From Lepidostoma basale (Eukaryota > Arthropoda > Insecta > Trichoptera > Lepidostomatidae), in the NCBI GenBank assembly GCA_022606425.2, contig JAHDVF020001047.1, forward strand, positions 401,918 to 465,917: DNA of 64,000 nt, given 5' to 3'. A program made the position numbers and the translations under genes. Positions within the stretch are counted from its first letter, which is position 1; each line of letters opens with the position of its first letter. Of the stretch, positions 43,396 to 54,748 are shown in pieces. The notes beneath the pieces were generated by a model. It worked only from the letters and a program-made list of their open reading frames with translations. It was not told where the DNA came from and searched no databases.

Positions 43396-43619
43396 CATTA
43401 TTATCAAGAAGAAACCCATGTACCTAAGATTAACAGCCAAGTGATGTGTCGTCTAGACAATTATCCAGGTTTTAATGATGATAGAATAATTATCTTAATT
43501 TTATTGCTTATTACTGATCATTTGATTTTTCAATAATCGTTATGTATATGAATTTTCCTGTTCCATACTAGTACATAATGTAAAGTAACGTGAAAATTTA
43601 TGCCTCCTGCGTGTATAGA

Positions 43620-43995
43620 TTTTCCTAATAACCAACATTACGTAAATAGAATCATTTATACTGCAGAGTACGTACAATTTTTAGGTTGTATGTTTACAAA
43701 GATTGGGCGAGTGGAGAGGGATATTGTAAGATGGCTTGGTGCAGGCAACAAAGTGAATGATGCGCTTAAAATAGTCATCGCAAACAAAAGCCTATCCAAA
43801 AAAGTATCGAACGTATCAAACGTATCAAACGTAAGTATCCATCACGTATCAAACGGTTGATGGCAGAGCACAGTGGTGTTCTTGTGGTTCTCAGTGGTGG
43901 TAAATCTGTATGTGATAGTGTGTCAAATGCAAATATAAGAAGTAAATGGACACGTTTGGACACGTGAAAAGATTGAGTTAAGACAGAAAGGTATA
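43620..43995 (+). mobile_element. LINE-A remnant with internal 10-bp repeats
   Basis: The frame 43600-43860 has YVQFLGCMFTKIGRVERDIV and WLGAGNKVNDALK. It is then broken by repeats of aacgtatcaa around 43805-43855. It continues with gatagtgtgtcaaatgcaa. Confidence 0.65.
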
Positions 43996-44439
43996 TGTAA
44001 ACGAGGTACATGTTTTGAACGGTATCATACAGTAAAAAATACTAGACAGTAATTTTGACAATTTTAAATAGTGTTATCTAGTGTTAAATAGTTGTATTGA
44101 TTTTAAATAGTATTATAATTTGATAAAAATTCTGTGTTTCTATAAAAATAAAACTTCCAAAGTGCTACTTTGAAGCCCAATTTTTTTGTGTGTTTATTTT
44201 CCATCATTTCATCATTGAGACACAATACGGTAAGATGCATTTAAAGTTTCAGTCAATTATCACGGATATTTCAAAAGTTATAGACTTTTAAAATAATGTT
44301 GAAAAAACTCGCGCGCGAACCCAAATATCGCCCGCGCCAGGCTGCAATCAGCATAAAACAATACCCGAAAACAATGTGATAACACATTTATTTGCAATGA
44401 ATTCACTTTTTTATATATCATTTATTTTTTATATGCATT

Positions 44440-44645
44440 TGACACTCTATCATACGAGTATATGAAAATTCACCTAGAAGAATTATTCAATTTTCATCCC
44501 TCTTTTACCATTCTTTACTTCCATACATAAGGGTCGTCACAAGAACACCACTGTGCACCGTTATCTTAGATTTTTTGGATAGGCTTTTGTTTTCGATGAC
44601 AACTTGAGGTGCACCATTTACTTTGTTGCATTGAAATGAAGAAAA
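44440..44645 (-). mobile_element. LINE-A remnant
   Basis: Minus-strand text tatggaagtaaagaatgg, gtgcacagtggtgttcttgt, and aaagtaaatggtgcacctca match LINE-A. A TACGAGTA octamer interrupts the tatcataca box at 44453. Confidence 0.6.
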
Positions 44646-44980
44646 TAGTTTTCCTCTAAAGGTACAAGGAAAATTTCATCATTCAGATTTCATTATCAGT
44701 TTGTGTAGTTGTCCAAGCTGATAGCGGTTAACCGTGGTCTGCATGGATTGTAAAGATGAGTAAGTGTTTAATAAGCTGGTTGTAGAAATAGAACGTGCCT
44801 TCCAAGAATTAGATTCAACCTCTTTCCTTTTCAATAATAATACTTCAGGAAGAACTTTAGATATGAACGTCCTGAGTTCTTCCTAAGAACCTGGATTTGT
44901 AGGAAATTTATGTTTAAATAAAGTATATTACTTCATAATTAAAATTTAAATGTTTCTTATATGTTCGTCATTACTTTGTA
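44646..44980. other. Unassigned sequence
   Basis: No exon is supported. aggaagaact and agttcttcct (around 44850-44885) are an exact inverted pair. Confidence 0.3.
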
Positions 44981-44984
44981 TTGT

Positions 44985-45595
44985 GGATTCATATTTGAAT
45001 AAATATAATTATACTTTGAAATTCAACAGTTTTTAATTTCACTGAACTCAGCCATGTTTCGGTTACAAGTAACCTTAATCAATGTATACAAATTTAACAA
45101 TCAAATAAAACAGAGCGGTCACTAATTTACTAAATGGATATCGAGTTTTTTATAAAAGTGGAAGGGGTATAATTAGGAATGAGGAGAGGGGAGATCTAAC
45201 GGGAACATATCGAGTCATCACCATCAGCCGTCTGTCATCCACTGCTGAATGTAGGCCTCTCTCATATATATCCATTGCCGCTCCCATCCATACATGTCCA
45301 GCAATCCTCTTCAGATCGTCTGTCCAGCGGGCAGGGGGACGTCCAACTCTACGGAATCCTGTACGTGCTCTCCACTCCAGAACCCGTCTTCCCCATCGGC
45401 TGTCGGTTCTCCGACAGATATGGCCAGCCCACCGCCACTTCAGCCCGCCTATCCGTAGAGCCATCTCATATCGAGTGGAAGGGGTATAATTAGGATCGAG
45501 GAGAGGGGAGATGTAACGGGAGCATATCGAGCATGGGGATTGAATTCAAATTAAATTGGTTATTTATTAAATTTTCATTATTTTTATTGCTTTTT
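44985..45595 (-). mobile_element. Hairpin-motif family 3, with nested LINE-B
   Basis: The minus core at 45051-45082 is TTGATTAA, GGTTAC-TT-GTAACC, GAAACATGGC. Flanks match 19385-19740 in order. The sequence is interrupted by a LINE-B piece at 45216-45466. Confidence 0.65.
45206..45476 (-). mobile_element. LINE-B 3' fragment with exact 10-bp duplication
   Basis: The insert 45216-45466 encodes, on the minus strand, RIGGLKWRWAGHICRRTDSR, VGRPPARWTDDLKRIAGHVW and YERGLHSAVDDRR. It ends tgatggtgatg. catatcgagt flanks it at 45206-45215 and 45467-45476. Confidence 0.88.
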
Positions 45596-45639
45596 TAATT
45601 TTTAAAATTTCAATTTGAAATTTTGCATATTAATGAAAA

Positions 45640-45931
45640 AATAATAATCTGCGATATATAATATACATTCATAAATGAACTGCAAATTGTCTGCTGTAGT
45701 TTATAATAAAATATGCCGTAGTTTATAATATAATATAATCTGCAGTTTATAATATATAGTACATTCAAAATGAACTGCCAATATCGTCTGACTAAGGTTA
45801 TAATATAATGTAATTTGGGTTTTTTAATATATATTCAACAATGAAATGCAAATATAGTGTGGCTTAGTTTATAATAAAATAAGAAATCTTTCTTGGACTG
45901 CAAATGTAGTTAGCCGCACTATAGGGGTTGA
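45640..45931. repeat. Degenerate tandem repeat beside a piggyBac-type end
   Basis: Three or more loose copies of a unit near 75-80 bases (tagtttataata ... acattca..aatgaactgcaaat) end at ccgcactataggggttga. That is the inverse of the TTAACCCCTATAGTGCG end seen at 883 and 24090, with TTAA mutated. Confidence 0.55.
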
Positions 45932-46384
45932 TATATAAATCGTGGACCTTCAAAGCTTTCATATTTAGGAGTTTGATTGGTCATGTCACTACTATCATTT
46001 GTAATACTTATTCCTAATGGTATTTCTTTTGTTAAATTCTTATTACGTAATTGCAAACGATCTGGAATTTTATGTCTGTATTGTTTGTGTGCTTTTTTTT
46101 TTAAATAATCGCAAGAGGGGGGTTGCTTCTATTTTATATTCTGGGAGAAAAAACATTATATGCTAATTCTGTTGTTAGCAGACAATAATGTGATTTTGAA
46201 TATATTACTTTCTAAGATCGCGGATTTCCCGAAGAATCAGTCAATACATTTGAATGAATAAACAACTTCTTGAATTCTTGTAGTTTCTGAAGTGTACAGA
46301 GGGAAAGATGTTTAGACATCTCTGGAGACTATTTTATATATTTTAATATGAATAAACTTGATAAAAATTGCCCCCAAAGAGAAA

Positions 46385-46600
46385 AATGCTATGGAACGTC
46401 GTCTGCGGTGGTACGGCCATGTGAGCAGGAAATGGGGACCAGGTTGGCCTCCTGCAACGTGGATGTCCACAGTTAGGAACTACTTGAGGGCGCTGAGACT
46501 AGACAGCCAAATTTCCTAGGATCGTGAAACTTGGCAGAGCTATGTAAGAAGAGCCGATCCCAAAATAATGGGAAATGGCTAGGCGAGAGAAGAAGATAAA
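46385..46600 (+). mobile_element. LINE C-terminal fragment
   Basis: Translation gives NAMERRLRWYGHVSRKWGPG and later ETWQSYVRRADPK, the RWYGHV-type region of RTE-like LINEs. Confidence 0.55.
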
Positions 46601-46689
46601 ATTTTCTCTTCGTGCCGTGGTAGGTTTCCATGACGCTGGCGATCACTGTGGCGAATGCTTTCTCACCACAGCGATTTCCTGTGAGAGTT

Positions 46690-47155
46690 ATTTCTATTCT
46701 AATTCTTCAACCTGTTGTAGCCGTTCACTCCTGGACGTAGGCCTCCACTCGTATTTTCCACTCCCTTCTATCCTGAGTGATCCGTATCCAGGCACTTCCC
46801 GCACTCCGGATATCGTCGCGCCAACGCAACTGTGGATGCCCAACTCTGTGCTTTGGCGTGCTCGGGCACCAACAGTCGCCTTATCCAATTTTCATCCAGG
46901 TCACAAGCGACGTGTCCCGCCCAACGCCACTTAAAGGTTGCGGCCAACTTGTTGACGTCGGAGACATTTGTCCTGGCTCTTATGTTCCTCATTCCTGACT
47001 CTGTCCCACAAACAACTCAACATGGTTCTCTCCATTGCTCTTGGTGTGACTTTCAGCTTGTCGGAATGGCTCAGCAGAGTGTTCAACGCCTGTGTTCTGC
47101 CAGTGTTCACGTATGGTATTGGGACAGTCACAATGTCACAAAAAGTGTGAGTGGT
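46690..47155 (-). mobile_element. LINE-B fragment with internal inversion
   Basis: The minus strand (about 47075-46690) reads SDKLKVTPRAMERTML, then KLAATFKWRWAGHVA. The adjoining 47080-47150 on the plus strand reads VFNACVLPVFTYGIGTVTMS. In intact relatives the plus-strand piece directly precedes the minus-strand piece, so the 5' part is flipped. Confidence 0.7.
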
Positions 47156-47470
47156 TTTCTGGTGGGTCTCGGTTTCGTGGTGCCAAAGATGTATGGTGTA
47201 CCATGTACCCTCTCCGTGCTTGCTATGACCATGATGATAAGGTCAATGAATGAAAGGTGATTACATTACCCGGGACTCACGGGATCACGAAGACCAAATT
47301 TGGTTTGGTATTATCGGTGACTTTAGAAGTCTTTGCAAGTTGGTAAGCAGACACGATTCACGCATTTAAACATGTTTCAATATAAATAATATGGTAGCCT
47401 GTAATGACTTGTTGACAGATTTTATAATTTCAGGTCTGATTTGTGATTTTAAATAGAAAGACAGATTTTA
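47156..47470. other. Unassigned sequence
   Basis: No exon or repeat boundary is recognised. Confidence 0.3.
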
Positions 47471-47474
47471 ATAA

Positions 47475-47818
47475 TTAATACGAATGAAAACATCTGTTTT
47501 CAGGGAATTTTATTATAATTTATGTGAATGACATGTTTTACCTTTCTAAGGTATTATGAATTATCAACACATTTGATAATGCCTTAGACAGGCGAAATGT
47601 GTCATTCACATAAATTATAATAAAACTTTTAGAAAAAATACATTTTAATTCGTGTTCATTATTCGAAACAAGAACAACCGCCGGAATACAACGAACAAAT
47701 ATTGAAAATTTGGTACAGAATAGTTACGTATTTACAAAGTTAACTGAGCACACGATAACACACATTCCCATTTATTTATATAGATGGAGTTTTACATCAA
47801 TGTTCAAGAAACAATAAA
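47475..47818 (+). mobile_element. Hairpin-motif family 2 palindromic copy with later insertion
   Basis: The minus unit (47529-47557) and plus unit (core 47573-47603: TTGATAA, T, GCCTT-AGAC-AGGC, GAAATGTGTC) are followed by attcgtgttcattattcg. The family's 3' text resumes only at 47784 (gatggagttttacatcaatg), so about 120 bases are inserted. Confidence 0.55.
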
Positions 47819-48100
47819 TAGATGTTAATATTAAGTGCAACTATTATGGGAGAGGGAGCGATGGATTTTTTTTTTATAAGAGAGACGATGGTCCAGAAAA
47901 AGTTTGAAATATGGCTATGTTGGTACAGTGAGATTTTGCGTACCACCCATGATGCGCTAGATTTCATTAAAGTATTACGCAGTGGCAAATTTGCCAATTT
48001 TTTTCAATTAACTCATCCTTCTCATGACTCCATAGGCTAGAGATCAAATATAGTCAAGTAACCGTTATATTTAAGAACAGGCAGAAATATAGGGTGTTCT

Positions 48101-48346
48101 TTTTTTTTATGTATACAACAAGTTGTTTGAACCCAATAACTCTACACAATTTTTTTTAGCTATTATATTGATTCTCGTGACATGTGATAGGTAGCCAATC
48201 TATCGCCATTTTATTGTCACGTGAATTCTACGAGTACACCATACCAAAGACAGTGTGACAATCACACTGCCATCGCCGGGAATCGAACCCGGGACCTTCG
48301 ATATGGAAGTCAGAGCTCTTACCACTCTGCCACGAAGGTCGTCTTT
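48101..48346 (-). mobile_element. SINE type A, most complete copy
   Basis: The minus strand carries A box (ggcagagtggtaagag), B box (gggttcgattcc), the core, and tail A (gggttcaaacaacttgttgt atac). A 6-bp gain makes TACGAGTA at 48229-48236 where other copies read ctacac. Confidence 0.85.
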
Positions 48347-48349
48347 TGC

Positions 48350-48940
48350 TTTATTTAGGACTGTCTTGTGTTTAATTTCATTTAATTTATTTAATTTATT
48401 TAATTGATTTAAACATATCAAAAGCACAACAGAACTACATTTCAATACACCAATGATACATAATATTGTAAATAAAAAGTTTGGGAAACAAAATTGTAAA
48501 TAATACGTAATGAAATAATATGATGAACTCATAATTAAAATAATGACAGAGACAGTGCCACATCACGTCAAATACACTATCACAAAATACGTCGACCTCG
48601 AAGTGGCACGATTTAGCAAAGATATTGCTCTGCCAACCGGCTTAACCATCGGCAGGTTGGTTCTTCATCGTTGGAGATAAAACAATATGTACTTTCTTGG
48701 AGGCCGTTCCTGGGATGAAGATGTCCAGCTGTCTCGCCTTCTTTAGGGTGGTCTTCCTGGTGGTCGATTGCCTGTTGGTTCTTTATTTATTTATGGGATG
48801 TTGAAAGGAATAATTTATTTTTTTATTGTTTTTTAACAAACAGTACAAAATTAATGAAATTGTATTCTAATGTGTTGTATGCTTACCGCATACGTATACA
48901 GCTCATTCAGGGACATTAGTGAAATATTTTAATATTTAAA
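48350..48940. other. AT-rich sequence with LINE scraps
   Basis: 48600-48690 on the minus strand (gaaccaacctgccgatgg) matches the Jockey-like copy at 14020-14845. 48690-48780 is similar to 54830-54890. No gene is seen. Confidence 0.4.
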
Positions 48941-48944
48941 AACA

Positions 48945-49300
48945 TATGTATGGAAAGTAAGCATGGAACAGGCAATAAAAGGATGAAAGTAGAATAAATG
49001 CAGTAGAAATGAAATGTCTTAGATGAATGTGTAGTGAATCGGTATATGATATATTATCAAATGCAAATATGGGAAGTTTATGAAAGTGTTATGGACAAAA
49101 TAACGAAAAGATCACATGGAAATAATGAATGAAGAAATAATCATATAGAAAGTATAACAACGACGTAAACGGAATCACAAATAGAGGAAGACCGAGGAAA
49201 ACGTTCCATGATCAAATCAATAAAATATTAAATGACGGCCACTTGAAGAGTGAATGTTGAGGAATCGAGAGAAATATGTCAGAAAAGAAATATGAAACCA
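48945..49300 (+). mobile_element. LINE-A fragment, degraded
   Basis: It has atgtatggaaagtaagcatg, gaggaagaccgaggaaaacg and gaggaatcgagagaaatatg, without a 3' tail. Confidence 0.6.
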
Positions 49301-49735
49301 GATGTTTTCAAAATTTAATTTCCATCATTATCACGGTTTGACATGTTTCACTTGCGGTTTTTTTCCTTCTTGTTTTCTTTTACCCATTTGAACTGACATA
49401 ATTTTTTTAAAATGAAACATCGACAAGTATTTTTTCAAAGGCAACATAGAATCACTATTTTTTGAGATGCCTAAAATTTTGCATATATTATATACGCGAA
49501 AACCCCATTATTAAAGGCAATATAAACTCTATAAAAACGTGTTTTACCGTAATAGAATAATTAAGTAAAAATATATAAAAAGAAAGTATGTATGATACTC
49601 TAGTGATCAAGCCAAAGTCATCTGTGTTGAGTTAGAGTGACCACACCCTGAGGCAAAGAATGGATCGTTCAAAGCGCACTGAACTAGCGGGAACAGGAAA
49701 CAAAATAGATCTGCATGTCTTCTTCTTCTTCTCTA
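49301..49735. other. Unassigned sequence
   Basis: Nothing is supported except a short (CTT)n near 49718-49733. Confidence 0.3.
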
Positions 49736-49737
49736 GT

Positions 49738-50228
49738 ATTATAAAAATAATCATCGACCCTTATGTATGGAAGTGAAACATGCAGGTGGCAAAAGGAGGA
49801 TGAAAGTAGAATAAATGCTGTAGAAATGAGATCTCTAAGACGAATGTGTGTCAAATCTGTATATGATAGAGTGCAAGTATAATAAGAGAATGCGGTGCGA
49901 ATGAAAGTGTTATGAACAAAATAATGAAAGGGTCATTAAGATAGTTTTGACACATAGAAAGAATGAGTGAAGACAGAATGGTGAACAAGGTATATATAAA
50001 CGGCGTGAACGGAGCTAGAAATAGAGGAAGGCCGAGAAAAACGTGGCACGATCAAATCAATCAAATATTAAATGTCGGTCACGTGAGGAGTCGGAGAAAT
50101 CGACGCGCGTGCATACAAGATGAATGAATGTAGAGGAAGCGAGAGAAGTATGTGAGGACAGAACAGTGTGGCGTTCCATTCTTTCTGCCTACCCCTCCGG
50201 GGAGACGGCGTGATGGTTAGTTAGTTAT
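49738..50228 (+). mobile_element. LINE-A 3' fragment
   Basis: Text runs in consensus order from cgacccttatgtatggaagt through gtcggtcacgtgaggagtcg to gacggcgtgatggttagtta. Small indels break every frame. Confidence 0.75.
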
Positions 50229-50664
50229 CATTTAGAACGAGATAAAAGTGGGAGGCTAAACTTGCAGCGGTGTCAAAGATCCGCCAGCTATATAGACGGG
50301 TGGAGTATAATCATCAATACCATATGTACCACAGGAGACAGTGCCGGATTAGCTACGAGTATACCATACAGCAGAAGTAGCAAGTGCCACGGGTTCTGTG
50401 TTTCTGGAGGGCCCGCGCCTATAGCGTGATTTGCCGGAAATTCAGCTGGTTAACAAGCCGGATGTCCGGATATACGGCATCTGTATTAAAAAAAAACATT
50501 TTACTACCGAATTCACACAAAAAATGCAGCACGTAGGTATATCAATAACCCTCGCGATTCCATCAGTACTGGTATCTCTTGCATTTCAGAGGAAATGCAG
50601 AGAGCATTGTGTTCATTCATATGTTCAACTTTAGTATCATGACCCCTTCGTTTAGATCATAGGT

Positions 50665-50940
50665 TCCCAAGGTGGGTCCTCTAAGGGGCAGATGGACCCA
50701 CAGAGTCATAAAAAACATCAGAAACTGGATCGAAAGTCCCCATGGAGAGGTGACATTTCACATGACCCAGTTTCTCACAGGACACGGTGTTTTTTACTTG
50801 TACCTAAAGAATATCGGAAAGGCAAGTTCAGAAGAGGGCATATACTGCAGGGAGGGTACAGACGACGCAGAAGACACCATTTTTAAATGCCCCAAATGGC
50901 AACAAGAAAGAGTAAATTTGGAGAGCAGGATGGCATGACA
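50665..50940 (+). mobile_element. R1-clade-like LINE C-terminal fragment
   Basis: The frame 50672-50938 reads RWTHRVIKNIRNWIESPHGE, FHMTQFLTGHGVF, and YCREGTDDAEDTIFKCPKW. This is the C-terminal region with the cysteine/histidine motif typical of R1/I-type LINEs. 5' truncated. Confidence 0.7.
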
Positions 50941-51120
50941 ACATTTAAGAACGGCGGAATGGGGAATGTTGTTAACATAAAATGATCGCTTAACCCAACC
51001 AATGGTTCGTAAGTCCTGTAAGCGCCTCGACTACCATATTCTGTTAAAAAAAAACAATGTATCTCTTCGTCTCTATTGAGATACAATTAATCCTTAAAAA
51101 TGATTAACCCGCAATGGGTA
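50941..51120. repeat. Dispersed repeat, second copy of 11020-11240
   Basis: Shared text: ggaatggggaatgttgt, gatcgcttaacccaaccaat, gtaagtcctgta, ttcgtctctattga and acccgcaatggg. Confidence 0.6.
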
Positions 51121-51410
51121 CATAATAATAATACAGTAATGTCATTTAAAACACATTAATTTTTAAACGTTCAAATCGTTCTCGGATTACCAATCTTCCC
51201 CTAATATTTCATTCCTTGGACTCTCTCGAAAATAGACGCTCGCTCAACGATATGATGCTGCTTCACAAAATCATTCTCTGTTAAATTGATAACTCTGAAC
51301 TTCTTTGCAAATTGACACTCAATACCCCTACATCTCGCACAAGACACACCGCAAACTAAGTTTTCGATCTCCCTGTTTATCGCACTAACTACGCTCAAAG
51401 CGCGGCAATG

Positions 51411-52289
51411 TACGAGGATTTTTGATTTTTTTGTGGCGTTATGTTGGTACTCATGTCTCTCACTTATGCCGATAAGTTCGGCCAGTTTGAATGTTCAGTT
51501 AATTTTTGAGAGCCATTTTGCTTGCACGTGTTTTGGCTCGTCTTCGATTTTTGCACACTCCAAAAAAATGGATCAATGAATCTGTATCAAATTTTGAGTG
51601 AAAAACAAAATTAAGTCCCCGGACGCATTCCGAATGTTGACTGTGGCATATGGTGAAGCTATCTTGGACCAAAGCAGCGTTTATCGGTGGTACAAAATGT
51701 TCTCAGAGGACCGAGAAGATGTGAACGAAAAAGAGCCTGCCGGACGCCCGAGCACGTCAACAACAGACGAAAACATTGATGAAGTGAATAACATAGTATT
51801 GGCCAATCGTCGAATCACCGCTAGAGAAGTTGCTGAGGACTTAAACATATCGCTTGGCTCGTGCCATTCGATTTTTACCAATGATTTGGGCATGAGATCG
51901 GTCGCCGCGAAATTCGTACCAAAATTGCTCAATTTCGCATCTGCTTGTGCGCGAATTTTTGGCCAAAACAACACACCAATAATGCCGCAGCCACCGTATT
52001 CCCCAGATCTGACCCCCTGTGACTTTTTCTTGTTCCCGAAACTGAAGAGGCCCATGAAAGGACGACGCTAGGCTACGATTGAGGAGATAAAGACGGCATC
52101 GAAGGAGGAGCTGAACAAGATCACAAAAAATGTTTTTTTGGGGTGCTTCGAGGATTGAAAAAAACGTTGGCACAAGTGTATAATATCTGGTTGGGATTAC
52201 TTTGAAGGGGACAAAATAGAAATTCATGAATATATAAATAATTTTTGAAAAAACACAAAATTCGTGATACTTTTTGAACGGACCTCGTA
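51411..52289 (+). pseudogene. Mariner transposon with deleted transposase
   Basis: TA flanks (51411-51412, 52288-52289) enclose CGAGG ... CCTCG. The frame 51598-52068 has helix-turn-helix regions (FRMLTVAYGEAILDQSSVYR, ITAREVAEDLNISLGSCHSI), then jumps from VPKLLNF to MPQPPYSPDLTPCDFFLF. The latter is the region of the second catalytic aspartate of mariner (DD34D) transposases. The stretch with the first catalytic aspartate is lost, and the 5' end is frameshifted. Length is 875 bp against about 1.3 kb for intact mariners. Confidence 0.85.
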
Positions 52290-53065
52290 CAGGATTTGTG
52301 ACAACTACAACAAGTATTTTGGAGACATCGATGTTTTCCATTTGAACGAACGAAACTTAAAAAAAACGATAGGAGCAACTTTTCGGCGCGGGAGACCATA
52401 ATGTTACATGATATTATAATATTTTTATTTTTAATTTTGTTCTATTTCTACTACTTTTGTTATGTTTAACTCTCAATCATTTTGTTTGACCATATTTTGC
52501 CTTAGCTTAAATTCAATTAACTGTTTATTGTATTTGTGGTAGCATGTAATTGGCTTTATTTATTATTTTTCTCAATGTTTCTTAATTAATATATTGATAT
52601 CGCTGTATGCTGCCCTTACTGAATAAATAAATAAATAAATTTATTGCTCTGTTGTACTATTACAAAGATTTTATTATTACATAGATATTGCGCAATCGGG
52701 CTTCAACCTCATGCATTAAAATAAATGACGCACTCTAATATCGTGTCGTATGAAATCGAATACATTCTTCTATACTCCTGCAAGGAAGACACGTAACAAG
52801 GAAAATGTTATTTTTATATCTAGTTTCTTGATGAAACTTGACAACGATATTCTTGCGTACGTTATAAATTACAAGAATAGTGTTGCCAGCAGTAAAGGTT
52901 TTGTGACGTAGTGATAAAACATATCTCACAAAACCGGTATTTGAATATAATTCATTTATTTTTAACACACCGATCTACTTTATATTCATACGTATATTAT
53001 TGCGCAATCATTATTGTTAAAAGTATCAACTTCTTCTTCTTGTTCCTCTTGTCTCACGGTAGACA
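52290..53065. other. AT-rich sequence, nothing supported
   Basis: No exon is recognised. (AAAT)n lies at 52625-52641. Confidence 0.3.
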
Positions 53066-53069
53066 AAGT

Positions 53070-53600
53070 CTCAAATCAAATCAAATCAAATCAGTTTATT
53101 TCATCAACAGACATTACAAAATTAATTTTTAAGGCATCTATTGAGAACAGGCAAAATAACATATTGTGTATAGTATACCAGAAATGCATAAGAGATGGTT
53201 CAACATTGGGAATGCAGGATACTCTCCAGAATTAAGAGTATTTGCCTTCTGAACGTACTTTCACTAATATGAAAGACGTCAATCTCCGAAGAAACCGCGT
53301 TCAGCAGATTAATTACTCTAAAACAATCTACGCTGTCGCTGTCGGAGATATCTATCAGGGACAAAAAGCCGAACACATCTTCCAGCACGACCGAGTTCTC
53401 GAAACATCCCCCGAGTAATCTAAAGAATTGGGTTATGAGATGCCCATCTCTTTGAAGCTGCAGAGAGTTGGCCTCAAGCATTCCCAAAAGAAATGCTGTG
53501 GGATAGAGCCACGGATAGCTATCATATTCCCTCATATAGAGATACCTCAGAATTTTTTTCTGAACCCTCTCTAGCATAACGGAAAATAGCTATTTGAGAT
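53070..53600 (-). mobile_element. Jockey-like LINE fragment
   Basis: The minus frame 53577-53200 reads LERVQKKILRYLYMREYDSY, FLLGMLEANSLQLQRD and ILLILESILHSQ. The 3' tail on + is tcaaatcaaatcaaatcaaa. 5' truncated. Confidence 0.82.
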
Positions 53601-54128
53601 CATATATTTATAGTCTTGTAATGTAATCTGTGAATACCATGAGATTAATTTCAGTCAAGCGCCCCTTCCTGAACCCATGTTGTTCTATTATAAAATAGGG
53701 GTTGACTGGTTAATATCAATTTGTGCAAAATATATTCAAATAGCTATATTCGAGTCTCGAGCTCATACGGGAGACGCGCTCGTTCCAGTATCTTCGTTTG
53801 CGCCTCCATCAAAAAATGTCTTCAACTCACAAATTCCTCGGATTTCTGTAGTCTTATTCCGTGATATTCTCATTTGACGTGGCCGTGCCATCGCAATGGT
53901 TCTCCACAAGCTTAACCGAGATTGGCGTCACTATAAAACTGATGCGTATATGTATGTTCCTGATGTGAGTAACGTTTCTCCGCCCACCCACCTCAGTATC
54001 CGCATTTCGGGACTGCAGTTTATCCTCCTGTTGTTTTTTGAGTAGCCAACGTTCCAAACCATAGATCATGGCTGGTCGCACCGCCGGCTGGTATACCTTG
54101 CCTTTTACCGTGGTACAATACGATGAAA
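53601..54128. other. Repeat-like sequence, family not resolved
   Basis: 53870-54110 on the minus strand includes MIYGLERWLLKKQQEDKLQ, resembling a LINE-B type segment. The rest is unassigned. Confidence 0.35.
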
Positions 54129-54130
54129 AT

Positions 54131-54748
54131 CGACCTTCGCGGCCTAGTGGTATGAGCTCTAACTTCTATACCAAAGGTCCCGGGTTCGATTCCCGGCAAT
54201 TACAGTGTGATTGTTACACTGTCTTTGGTCTGGTGTAGAATTCACGTGACAATAAAATGGCGATAGATTGGATACCTATCACATGTCATGAGAATCGTAA
54301 ATATAATAGCTAAAAATAATGTGTACCTATACAGTATACAGTAATACCGAGAAATTTTTTTGGACCCACGCTGGAGGATGGGACTTACGGAATTAAAAGA
54401 AACCTTGAACTTGAAAAACTAATCAACCAGGAAACAGTGGTGAGATTCTGTAAGGTGGGGTGGGCTGGCCATGTGAAAGAATGCCAGAGGGTAGAACACC
54501 AGAAATTATATCCAGATGGGTGCCTCGCGAAAAGAGACCGAGAAGCAGACCGAGGAAAAGATGGGCGGATTGCGTGGAACAAGATTGGGAGAAAATGGAA
54601 GGAGCTGGGGAATGGAGAGAGATGGCCAGAGACAGAAGTCAGCGAAGGATCGTTGTGGAGGAGGCCAAGTCCCACACCGGGATGTAGCGCCGAGAAATGA
54701 ATACAGGAATTGGGTTCAAACGACCTGTAGTATACAAGGAAAAACACA
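54131..54748 (+). mobile_element. SINE type A split by a LINE-B fragment
   Basis: SINE head and core occupy 54131-54345 (B box gggttcgattcc). Tail A resumes at 54711 (tgggttcaaacgacctgtag tatacaagg). The LINE piece sits between tacagtaat and tacaggaat. Confidence 0.8.
54337..54710 (+). mobile_element. Nested LINE-B fragment
   Basis: The insert 54346-54701 has a VVRFCKVGWAGHVKECQRVE region and, in another frame, EKRPRSRPRKRWADCVEQDW. The 9-bp flanks (54337-54345, 54702-54710) differ at one base. Confidence 0.75.

Noticed and set aside
42916..43440. Host gene with a long open frame on the minus strand
   Set aside because: It is the C-terminal part of LINE-A reverse transcriptase, repeated many times in the window and ending in (TTAG)n.
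48264..48346. tRNA gene (intact A and B boxes at this and other SINE heads)
   Set aside because: The boxes are continuous with a repeated SINE core and tail. There is no complete cloverleaf with acceptor stem, and eleven dispersed copies exist.
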